From: DATCMU01 sp036563245
Lineage (GTDB): Bacteria > Pseudomonadota > Alphaproteobacteria > Rhizobiales > Devosiaceae
Direction: 5' to 3'
DNA: 47,380 bases
Assembly: GCA_036563245.1 (NCBI GenBank)
Contig: DATCMU010000045.1
Location: 1-47,380, forward strand
Shown here: in pieces, positions 41,076-47,380 of the stretch
How the letters are laid out: each line of letters begins with the position of its first letter
Position numbering within the stretch: the stretch's first letter is position 1
Translations under genes and position numbers: made by a program
Notes under the pieces: model-generated
Seen by the model: only the letters and a program-made list of their open reading frames with translations
The model's database searches: none
What the model was told of the DNA's origin: nothing

Positions 41076-41354
41076 TCATCCCGTCGGGTTCAGTCGCACC
41101 CAGAGCCTCATGAAGCGCTCGACCGAAATGCCCGAATTGGCGCACATGGCCACGAGTGCCGGCTCGTTGGCGGCAAAATAGTCGATCAGGCCGAGGGCGA
41201 ATGCACGCGAGCCGACCGCCGAGCGCAGCCCTTCGGGCGAGTACCCCGAAATCTGCATGAAACGGGCGAGCTCTTCCGGACTGCCTGCAAGGTATCCCAG
41301 GCAAGCATCCGCCACGGCTTCCAGTTCGGCGGGTTCGGCCGTTTGCTGCTGCAA
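41076..41354 (-). CDS. DUF3572 family protein
   Basis: 92 residues from a TTG at 41354 that has GGAG eight bases upstream. AVADACLGYLAGSPEELARF and SRAFALGLIDYFAANEPALV match DUF3572, a helical family almost limited to Hyphomicrobiales. No function is known. It leads the dinB operon on this strand and is divergent from divK. Confidence 0.82.
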   Translation of the reverse strand: MQQQTAEPAELEAVADACLGYLAGSPEELARFMQISGYSPEGLRSAVGSRAFALGLIDYFAANEPALVAMCANSGISVERFMRLWVRLNPTG

Positions 41355-41459
41355 GTCACAGACTCCATTTCTGGATTCGTAAGAAATTGATGTTAGCGGC
41401 TAGATGGGGCAAAACGAAGTGCCGAAACGCATGGAATCATCGGCAGCCAGCGAGGTTCT

Positions 41460-41834
41460 ATGACCAAGACTGTCATGATTGTGGAAGACAACGAGCTCAA
41501 TATGAAGCTTTTCCACGACCTGCTTGAATCGCGTGGCTACGACACCGTGCAGACGCGAAACGGCATCGAGGCGCTCGATCTGGCGCGCCAGCACATGCCC
41601 GACCTCATCCTCATGGATATCCAGCTTCCTGAAGTCTCCGGCCTGGTTGTGACCAAGTGGCTGAAGGAAGACGACGATCTCGCCCATATACCGGTTATCG
41701 CGGTGACGGCCTTCGCCATGAAGGGAGACGAGGAGCGCATCCGTCAGGGCGGGTGCGAGGGGTATATTTCCAAGCCGATCTCGGTGCCTCACTTTTTGGA
41801 AACGATTGAAAGCTACATTGGCCCCGCCAAGTAG
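41460..41834 (+). CDS. divK: Single-domain response regulator DivK
   Basis: 124 residues, one receiver domain with no output. Acidic pocket E9-D10, phosphorylation site D53 in LILMDIQLP, T83 and K105 in ISKPIS. VEDNELNMKLFHDLLE is the DivK-type alpha-1. In Caulobacter DivK-P promotes dephosphorylation of CtrA through CckA and is controlled by PleC and DivJ. It lies 48 bases before pleD, the usual alphaproteobacterial order. Confidence 0.96.
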   Translation: MTKTVMIVEDNELNMKLFHDLLESRGYDTVQTRNGIEALDLARQHMPDLILMDIQLPEVSGLVVTKWLKEDDDLAHIPVIAVTAFAMKGDEERIRQGGCEGYISKPISVPHFLETIESYIGPAK

Positions 41835-41882
41835 CTCGCTTTAGTCGTATTTCTGGTCATTGCCGGTGTTTGGAGGTACTCA

Positions 41883-43256
41883 GTGACGGCACGGGTGCTG
41901 ATCGTTGACGATGTTCCGGCCAATGTTCGCCTGCTCGAAGCGCGACTGACCGCCGAGTATTTCGATATCGTCACCGCGAACTCGGCCGCCGAGGCGATCG
42001 AGGTGTGCCGCCGCGATCACATCGACATCGTGCTTCTCGACGTGATGATGCCCGAAATGGACGGTTTCGAGTGCTGCCGCGTGCTCAAGTCCGATCCGCA
42101 AACCTCGAATATCCCTGTCGTCATGATCACCGCTCTGGACCAGCCGTCGGACCGGGTGCGCGGGCTCGAGGCGGGCGCCGACGACTTCCTGACCAAGCCG
42201 GTGGACGACATGCAGCTGGTCGCCCGGGTGCGGAGCCTGGTGCGCCTGAAGCTCCTGATCGACGAGTTGCGCGCCCGCTCGCAAACCGGGCAGGAATTGA
42301 CCCTCGACGACACGCTTGTCCCGCCAGGCGAGATCGGCGCCGACAATGCCAAGATCCTCCTGATCGACACCGACCGCGCGCAGGCGGAGCGTATTCGCGG
42401 CTATCTCGAACCCCTTCATCGGGTGACGGTGCTCGCCGATCCCGCCGATGCAATCTTCCAGGTGGCCGATGGCGGATTCGAGCTGGCTCTGGTCAGCATG
42501 GGACTGGCCGGTTTCGACGCCTTGCGGGTCTGTTCGCAGATGCGGACGGTAGAGAATGCCCGCAACCTGCCGATCATTCTGATGGCCGAAGATGCCGATC
42601 GCGCCCGTGTCGTGCGCGGGCTCGATATCGGCATCAACGACTTCATTGTCAGGCCGATCGATCGCAACGAACTGGCGGCGCGGGTGAAGACCCAGATCAA
42701 GCGACACCGGTACGCAGCGGAGCTGCGCCGCACCGTGACCGATACGATGGCGCTTGCGGTCACTGACGAACTGACCGGGCTCTACAACAGGCGCTATTTC
42801 GACCGGCACCTGCGCATGCTGCTGGACAGGTCGCACGAACAGGGCCGGGATCTGGCACTCATGATGCTGGACATCGACTATTTCAAACACATCAACGACA
42901 CGCACGGCCACAGCAGCGGCGATCTCGTTCTGCGCGAATTCGCCGGACGCCTGCTGCGCAATATCCGTGGCGTGGACATGGCCTGCCGCTATGGTGGCGA
43001 GGAATTCGTGGTGCTGATGCCCGACGCCGATCTCGCCCAGGCCCAAATGGCCGCCGAACGTATTCGCGCATCGGTCGCGGAGAGGCCATTCGAGATCGCC
43101 AACAAGGGCGGGCCGCTGCGGATCACCGTGAGCGTTGGCGTCGCATTGAACGAAACCGACCTCGATACGCCAGACAGCTTGCTGCGACGGGCAGACATTG
43201 CGCTTTATCGCGCCAAGCGCGAGGGGCGCAACCGGGTCGTCTTCGATGCGGCCTGA
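41883..43256 (+). CDS. pleD: Response regulator diguanylate cyclase PleD
   Basis: 457 residues from a GTG with GGAGG eight bases upstream. First receiver domain (1-120) with D53. Second receiver (about 155-275) has SMGLAG where the phosphate acceptor would be, so it is a dimerisation adaptor. GGDEF domain (about 290-455) with GGEEF at 371-375 and the inhibitory RxxD site R362-D365. It makes cyclic di-GMP when phosphorylated, linking pole development to the cell cycle. DivK is encoded just upstream. Confidence 0.96.
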   Translation: MTARVLIVDDVPANVRLLEARLTAEYFDIVTANSAAEAIEVCRRDHIDIVLLDVMMPEMDGFECCRVLKSDPQTSNIPVVMITALDQPSDRVRGLEAGADDFLTKPVDDMQLVARVRSLVRLKLLIDELRARSQTGQELTLDDTLVPPGEIGADNAKILLIDTDRAQAERIRGYLEPLHRVTVLADPADAIFQVADGGFELALVSMGLAGFDALRVCSQMRTVENARNLPIILMAEDADRARVVRGLDIGINDFIVRPIDRNELAARVKTQIKRHRYAAELRRTVTDTMALAVTDELTGLYNRRYFDRHLRMLLDRSHEQGRDLALMMLDIDYFKHINDTHGHSSGDLVLREFAGRLLRNIRGVDMACRYGGEEFVVLMPDADLAQAQMAAERIRASVAERPFEIANKGGPLRITVSVGVALNETDLDTPDSLLRRADIALYRAKREGRNRVVFDAA

Positions 43257-43356
43257 TGCCGGGCCGCTGCGGTCATCCGCCAAGCAACCGGCCAGCCAGT
43301 TAAGGTTAATGTTTTATCATTAACAGCAGATCATGGCGTCTTTGGGCAGCCAATAC

Positions 43357-43385
43357 TTGGCACTGTTCGGAACTCGGAGTAGTTA
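43357..43385 (+). promoter_or_regulatory. Possible promoter of the ncRNA candidate
   Basis: TTGGCA (43357-43362), 17-base spacer, TAGTTA (43380-43385). The -35 is good (five of six) and the -10 weak, but initiation at about 43392 would place the 5' end just before the first stem. Confidence 0.35.
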
Positions 43386-43391
43386 TTGGAT

Positions 43392-43591
43392 GAAGAAAGG
43401 GCAGATGCAATGTTTGCCTTTTCTCTACCCTACGGCTGTTCTCAGGTCCGCCGCAACTCCTGGGTCCGTAGGGCGGCTGGTCCGGTCTCGGTCAGAGTGG
43501 CCTCTTCAAAGTGCCGAACCGGACCAGCCACTTCCTTGCAGGGTCAAGTCTCAAAGAAAAAACCCCGCGTCGCAGACGACGCGGGGTTTTT
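43392..43591 (+). ncRNA. Candidate structured noncoding RNA, unassigned
   Basis: Three consecutive stems plus a terminator. H1: GAAAGGGCA (43395-43403) with TGCCTTTTC (43415-43423), one wobble. H2: CCCTACGG (43428-43435) with CCGTAGGG (43466-43473), and inside it CTCAGG (43441-43446) with CCTGGG (43459-43464). H3: GGCTGGTCCGGT (43475-43486) with ACCGGACCAGCC (43518-43529), perfect, extended by TCGG/CCGA across one bulge. A 30-base single-stranded stretch containing CTTCCTT leads to the terminator stem (43561-43588). No match to SRP RNA, RNase P RNA, tmRNA or 6S features known to me. It could also be a pleD 3' UTR. Confidence 0.5.
43557..43591. terminator. Bidirectional intrinsic terminator
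   Basis: AACCCCGCGTCG (43561-43572) pairs perfectly with CGACGCGGGGTT (43577-43588) over a CAGA loop. A T-run follows on the + strand (43587-43591) and an A-run precedes (43557-43562), giving a longer U-run on the - strand for rpmG. Confidence 0.93.
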
Positions 43592-43614
43592 CAATGCTCG
43601 GAGGCTAGCCAGAT

Positions 43615-43782
43615 CTACTTGATCTTGGCTTCCTTGAACTCGACATGCTTGCGCGCAACCGGATCGTATTTGCGCATGGTGAGCTTGTCAGTCATCGTGC
43701 GTGAATTCTTCTTCGTCACGTAGAAGAAGCCGGTGTCGGCGGTCGACACGAGCTTGATCTTGACGGTGTTTGCCTTGGCCAT
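43615..43782 (-). CDS. rpmG: 50S ribosomal protein L33
   Basis: 55 residues; MAKANTVKIKLVSTADTGFF then YVTKKNSRTMTDKLTMRKYD and the end VEFKEAKIK. It is the cysteine-free (zinc-independent) L33 type, like the E. coli protein. AGGGTGA provides the ribosome binding site. It is a single gene ending at the bidirectional terminator. Confidence 0.97.
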   Translation of the reverse strand: MAKANTVKIKLVSTADTGFFYVTKKNSRTMTDKLTMRKYDPVARKHVEFKEAKIK

Positions 43783-43885
43783 CTTGTCACCCTGGATGCG
43801 CTGGCCGCGCGCTTGGCGACGGCCCTAGGAGAATTGCGCGCAAACTATGCATTTGCCGGCAAATGTCAAGCCGGACCTTTTGCGC

Positions 43886-44311
43886 TCAACCGTGTGTGTC
43901 GAACTCGGCCTCGCCCGTATATCGGGGGTCGAAGCCATGCATGTAGTTGGCCCATTGGAGCGCAACCACGGCGCCCTTGATCGAGGGGAGCATGGCTATG
44001 GGAAGCACGATGGCCACGGGCAGCATGGTCGCCAAGTATATCCATGGCTCAAGCTGGAACGCGGTTTCGAGCTCCACCATGATCCCGATGAGCAGGTGCC
44101 CGACGATGACGATCGCGATATAGGGTGGAGCGTCGTCGGCCCGGTGGTGGTGCAGGGCCTCGCCGCAGGCCGGGCAGGTGTCGTTCACCTTGAGGAAGGC
44201 GCGAAACAGGTTGCCTTCGCCGCACTTGGGGCATTTGCAGGCCAGTCCGCGGCGCATGGCCGGCCAGACGGGACGGGCAGGAAGCAAGGATTTCACTGTG
44301 ACCGGCATCAT
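43886..44311 (-). CDS. DUF983 membrane protein
   Basis: 141 residues. N-terminal zinc-ribbon cysteines C27-x2-C30 (KCPKCGEGNLF) and C46-x2-C49 (TCPACG), then two membrane helices (about 64-85 and 90-112) and a C-terminal ALQWANYMHGFDP. DUF983 proteins are found next to rnr in many alphaproteobacteria; function unknown. The start ATGATG overlaps the rnr stop, so translation is coupled. AGGGAAG is the ribosome binding site. Confidence 0.9.
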   Translation of the reverse strand: MMPVTVKSLLPARPVWPAMRRGLACKCPKCGEGNLFRAFLKVNDTCPACGEALHHHRADDAPPYIAIVIVGHLLIGIMVELETAFQLEPWIYLATMLPVAIVLPIAMLPSIKGAVVALQWANYMHGFDPRYTGEAEFDTHG

Positions 44312-46608
44312 CTTCCCTTTCGACGAGGTTTGGGCGCCTGGCGTCTTGTTGCACGTTTGCCGCGCGGCCTGCCACCTGACGGATTGACGCGCTCGCCTTC
44401 GGAGAGAATTTCGAAGCGCAGTGCGCCGGCCACCGGTGCCGCCTCCAGAAGCCTCACGGTTACCCGGTCTCCGATGCGGAACCTCTCCCCGGTGCGCTCG
44501 CCGATCATGGCCTGTTGCGCTTCGACGTAGCGATAGTAGTCGGCCCCCAGGGTCGAAGCGGGCACAAAGCCATCGGCCCCGGTTTCATCGAGCCGCACGA
44601 ACAGCCCGGACTTGGTGACGCCGGAAATGCGCCCGGGAAACTGCGCGCCGAGATTGGCGGAGAGGTATTCGGCGATCAGGCGGCCGGTCGTTTCGCGCTC
44701 GGCCGCCATCGCGCGCCGTTCGGTCATGGATATGTGCTGGGCAATACCTTGCAGCCTGGTTTCGTCTTCAGGCTTCATGCCGTCACTGCCAAGACCCAGC
44801 GCCCGAATGAGCGCACGGTGCACGATCAGATCGGCGTAACGGCGGATGGGCGAGGTGAAATGGGCGTACCGGTCGAGATTGAGACCGAAATGCCCATAGT
44901 TTTCGGCGCCATATTCGGCCTGTGCCTGGGAACGCAGGACCATTTCCGAGACCTGCTCGACCTGTCCCCTGGCGTCGGCATGTGCAAGAACGGCGTTGAA
45001 GTGGCTGGGCCGTACGGCATCGATCCGGGCGAAGGCCAGTTCGAGCGAAGTCAGGAAATCACGCAGGGCGGCCAGCTTTTCCGGGCCGGGCGAATCGTGG
45101 ACCCGATAGAGCAGGGGGGTGCGGTGCTTTTCCAGGGTCTCGGCGGCGCATACGTTGGCAATGATCATCATTTCTTCGATCAGCCTGTGCGCTTCGAGGC
45201 GTTCGGGCACGAAAACGCGCTGCACAAGTCCCTTGCCGTCCAGTTCGATGCGGCGTTCGGGCAGGTCCAGTGCCAGGGGTGCCCGGTGATCGCGCGCAAC
45301 CGCAAGCGACCGGTAGGCCGCCCACAAGGGTCGCAGGACGGGTTCGAGCAACGGTCCGGTCTGGTCGTCCGGGTGTCCGTCGACGGCCGCCTGCGCCTGT
45401 GCATAACTCAGCTTTCCGGCCGAGCGGATCATGACCCGATGAAAGCTGTGCCTTTTGACCCTGCCCTTGCCGTCGATGACAAATGTCACCGCGAGCGCAG
45501 GACGGTTTTCGCCTTGCTTGAGCGAACACAGATCGTTCGAGATGCGCTCGGGCAGCATCGGTACCACGCGGTCGGGGAAATAGACCGAATTGCCACGAAG
45601 GTAGGCTTCACGGTCAAGGTCGGTGCCGCTTAGGACATAGGCGGCGACGTCGGCGATCGCGACGCGTACGATGTGGCCGCCGGGGTTGTTGGGGTCGGTG
45701 TCGGGTTCGGCGAGAACCGCGTCGTCGTGATCCTTTGCGTCGGGGGGATCGATCGTGACGAAGGGCAGGTGCCGCCAGTCCTCGCGGCCCTTGATCGTGG
45801 CCTTGCGTGCGCTTTCGGCTTCACGGAGCACGGCCTCGGGGAACCGGTAGGGGATCTCGAGATTGTGCAGGGCGATGAGGCTGACCGCGCCTTCGGTGCG
45901 CGGGTTCCCGATCACCGCAGTGACCCGTGCCTGCGGGATCATGAGACGGCCTGAGGTGCGCACCTCCAGTTCGACAAGATCGCCATCCCTGGCATCGCCG
46001 AGATCGCCGGCGGCAATGCGCATTTCCTTTGACTTGCGGTCGACAGGAACAAGGCGGGCGGCCTCGCCGTCAATGCGCACGATGCCGATCTGGGCGCGGC
46101 GCGGGCTGTCGATGATCTTCATCGGGCGCCCGATATACGCGACCGCTGGCCCTTCGCTGCGCTCGATGCGCGCCAGCACCCGGTTGCCCGGCGCCGGCAC
46201 CACGCGCGCGTTGCTGCCTGAAAGGATGGTTACATTGGGCCGCTCGCCGTCTTCCTCGTTCCATGACACCGGCCAGCCAGTCATAGCTTCAGGGTCGGCA
46301 TCCGCGGGGATCTGCAATACGGCGACCGACGGCAACTCGGCCGCGCGGCGCAAGGTCTTTCTGGACCTTGCGATCAGCCCGTCGCGTTCCATCTCGCGCA
46401 GCATGAGCTTGAAAGGCGTGCGCAGGTCGCCGCTGATGCCGAAGACGCGGGCCAGGTCGCGTTTGCCCTTGAGGCCCGGTTGGGCGGCCATGGCTTCGAG
46501 CACATCCTCGCGTGAGGGCAGCTCACCACGAGGTGTGTTCCTGGGTCGGGTTATGTGCAGCCGCCTGTGGGGCTTGGCCTTGGGCTGCTTGCCCGGGGTG
46601 CGGGGCAT
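44308..46608 (-). CDS. rnr: Ribonuclease R
   Basis: 766 residues. N-terminal winged-helix region (REDVLEAMAAQPGLKGKRDL), cold-shock domains (about 90-250), RNB catalytic domain (about 255-590) with metal-binding acidic residues in IDPPDAKDHDDAV (D287, D293, D295, D296), and an S1 domain (about 645-725) ending in an Arg/Lys-rich tail. It is a 3'-5' exoribonuclease that degrades structured RNA and helps tmRNA-linked decay. It starts 12 bases after topA and is coupled to DUF983. Confidence 0.96.
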   Translation of the reverse strand: MPRTPGKQPKAKPHRRLHITRPRNTPRGELPSREDVLEAMAAQPGLKGKRDLARVFGISGDLRTPFKLMLREMERDGLIARSRKTLRRAAELPSVAVLQIPADADPEAMTGWPVSWNEEDGERPNVTILSGSNARVVPAPGNRVLARIERSEGPAVAYIGRPMKIIDSPRRAQIGIVRIDGEAARLVPVDRKSKEMRIAAGDLGDARDGDLVELEVRTSGRLMIPQARVTAVIGNPRTEGAVSLIALHNLEIPYRFPEAVLREAESARKATIKGREDWRHLPFVTIDPPDAKDHDDAVLAEPDTDPNNPGGHIVRVAIADVAAYVLSGTDLDREAYLRGNSVYFPDRVVPMLPERISNDLCSLKQGENRPALAVTFVIDGKGRVKRHSFHRVMIRSAGKLSYAQAQAAVDGHPDDQTGPLLEPVLRPLWAAYRSLAVARDHRAPLALDLPERRIELDGKGLVQRVFVPERLEAHRLIEEMMIIANVCAAETLEKHRTPLLYRVHDSPGPEKLAALRDFLTSLELAFARIDAVRPSHFNAVLAHADARGQVEQVSEMVLRSQAQAEYGAENYGHFGLNLDRYAHFTSPIRRYADLIVHRALIRALGLGSDGMKPEDETRLQGIAQHISMTERRAMAAERETTGRLIAEYLSANLGAQFPGRISGVTKSGLFVRLDETGADGFVPASTLGADYYRYVEAQQAMIGERTGERFRIGDRVTVRLLEAAPVAGALRFEILSEGERVNPSGGRPRGKRATRRQAPKPRRKGR

Positions 46609-46620
46609 TCTTTGTTACTT

Positions 46621-47380
46621 TCAGGCGCTCTTGCGCGTTTTCTTCTTCGGGGACTGTGCGCCCTTTGCCGCGATGAGTTCGAGTGCCTTTTCGAGCGTCA
46701 CATCATCGGGCTTGAGATCGCGCGGCAGAGTGGCGTTGATCTTGGCGTGATTGACATATGGGCCGTAACGTCCATCGCGCAAGGTCACCGCGCCACCGTC
46801 GGGATGATCGCCGAGCTCCTTGACCACGGCCGCGCCGCGCGCGCGGCCGCCGCCGCTCGCCTTGGCGGCAAGCAGGTCGACCGCGCGGTTGATGCCGACT
46901 GTGAAGACCTCCTCGAAGTCCGGGAGATTGGCATATTTGCCATCGTGCTGGACGAACGGCCCATAGCGGCCGAGTCCGGCGGTGATCGGCTTGCCTGTCT
47001 CGGGGTGGTCGCCCACGGTTCGAGGCAGGGAGAGAAGGCGCAGGGCTTTTTCGAGATCGACGCTCTGAGGCGTCCACCCCTTGGGCAGGCTGGAGCGCTT
47101 GGCCTCCTTGCCGTCACCCAATTGCACATAGGGGCCGAAGCGCCCGGATTTCAGTGCAACGTCCAGTCCGGTATCCGGATCGACGCCCAACACACCGTCT
47201 CCCTCGGCCGAGGGCGCGGTCTGCCCGGTCGCGGCTTCCGAGAGTTGCAGGGTATGCCGGCAATCAGGGTAGTTCGAGCAGCCGATGAAGGCACCGTACT
47301 TGCCCAGCTTGAGCGAGAGCGTGCCCGTGCCGCAGGTGGGGCAACGGCGCGGGTCGGACCCGTCTTCGCGCGGCGGAAAG
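46621..47380 (-). CDS. topA: DNA topoisomerase I, C-terminal part (5' end outside window)
   Basis: The frame is open from the window edge (base 47379) to TGA at 46621-46623, about 252 residues. It begins in a C-terminal zinc-finger repeat (CPTCGTG ... GAFIGCSNYPDC), followed by several topoisomerase I C-terminal repeats (LKSGRFGPYVQLG, GRYGPFVQHDGKYANLP, LRDGRYGPYVNH) and a Lys-rich end. The catalytic Toprim and tyrosine domains lie outside. It removes negative supercoils. It is followed by rnr after 12 bases. Confidence 0.95.
   Translation of the reverse strand, partial: FPPREDGSDPRRCPTCGTGTLSLKLGKYGAFIGCSNYPDCRHTLQLSEAATGQTAPSAEGDGVLGVDPDTGLDVALKSGRFGPYVQLGDGKEAKRSSLPKGWTPQSVDLEKALRLLSLPRTVGDHPETGKPITAGLGRYGPFVQHDGKYANLPDFEEVFTVGINRAVDLLAAKASGGGRARGAAVVKELGDHPDGGAVTLRDGRYGPYVNHAKINATLPRDLKPDDVTLEKALELIAAKGAQSPKKKTRKSA

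Larger units (their letters stand above)
43257..43614. other. 358-base gap between pleD and rpmG
   Basis: No protein gene is supported. It contains an inverted repeat GTTAATG/CATTAAC (43305-43324, six-base centre), a set of stacked inverted repeats interpreted as a noncoding RNA candidate (43392-43591), and a bidirectional terminator. An open frame from ATG 43333 runs straight through the terminator and is rejected as coding. Confidence 0.6.

Noticed and set aside
41880..43283. 467-codon open frame on the - strand opposite pleD
   Set aside because: Mirror of pleD; the + strand frame has all REC and GGDEF motifs.
43300..43324. CtrA box before the ncRNA candidate (TTAA elements)
   Set aside because: TTAA repeats are spaced by 2 and 10 bases, not the 7 of the CtrA consensus TTAA-N7-TTAAC.
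43357..43376. Sigma-54 promoter at TTGGCAC
   Set aside because: The TTGC half at the correct distance is missing (GGAA instead).
43392..43591. 6S, SRP, RNase P or tmRNA identity for the structured region
   Set aside because: No closing 5'-3' helix of 6S, no GGAAGGAAGCAG loop of SRP RNA, no RNase P core motifs and no tRNA-like end of tmRNA.
43333..43608. 91-codon + strand frame after pleD
   Set aside because: It runs through the bidirectional terminator, has no ribosome binding site, and its codons are dictated by the inverted repeats.
44515..45633. 372-codon + strand frame opposite rnr
   Set aside because: Shadow of the RNB domain with no recognisable protein features.

Overview
The window is ordinary chromosomal DNA of an alphaproteobacterium, almost certainly of the order Hyphomicrobiales (Rhizobiales). 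The evidence is MipZ, DivK and PleD, the ATP12 chaperone, the alphaproteobacteria-restricted families DUF1489, DUF3572 and DUF983, a DinB with an N-terminal zinc ribbon, a short-LID adenylate kinase and high G+C. A Devosia or Pelagibacterium relative is a guess. I see no phage, insertion sequence, CRISPR array or genomic island.

Layout. (1) 1-14385, + strand: the end of tuf, then the fused S10-spc-alpha ribosomal superoperon (rpsJ to rplQ, with secY, adk and rpoA), closed by a strong hairpin terminator. A promoter and leader hairpin precede rpsM. (2) 14406-16471: an ArsR-type regulator with an SRPBCC partner protein, converging on an ornithine/lysine decarboxylase gene. (3) 16666-22412, + strand: a periplasmic Do-like protease, RarA, and a tightly packed set crcB, RluC-type pseudouridine synthase, HAD phosphatase and ATP12 chaperone. 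(4) 22417-26899, - strand: folK, folB, folP and rimO (transcribed rimO to folK), a DUF4282 membrane protein with a histone-H1-like tail, and lipB. (5) 26968-31617, + strand: an orphan FliN/SpoA-domain protein, tRNA-Leu(GAG), an MgtE transporter, a 32-residue membrane peptide with a structured leader and its own terminator, a GST, DUF1489 and mipZ. (6) 31649-33723, - strand: a small unknown protein and a DacC-type carboxypeptidase with a SPOR domain. (7) 33979-36763, + strand: clpS-clpA. (8) 36843-41354, - strand: a HIT protein, then the coupled set DUF3572, dinB, RidA, GDPD and a FemAB-like protein. (9) 41460-43256, + strand: divK-pleD, followed by an unassigned, highly structured stretch that looks like a noncoding RNA gene. 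(10) 43615-47380, - strand: rpmG, DUF983, rnr and the 3' part of topA.

How the genes work together. Most of the window is core growth machinery: translation, secretion, transcription, folate and lipoate synthesis, N-end-rule proteolysis and RNA decay. Alongside it are parts of the alphaproteobacterial cell-cycle circuit (MipZ, DivK, PleD). The most promising undescribed elements are both small and RNA-based. One is the four-hairpin RNA candidate at 43392-43591. The other is the hairpin-leader, 32-residue membrane peptide and terminator unit at 29183-29440. All structures were paired by eye and no database search was possible.
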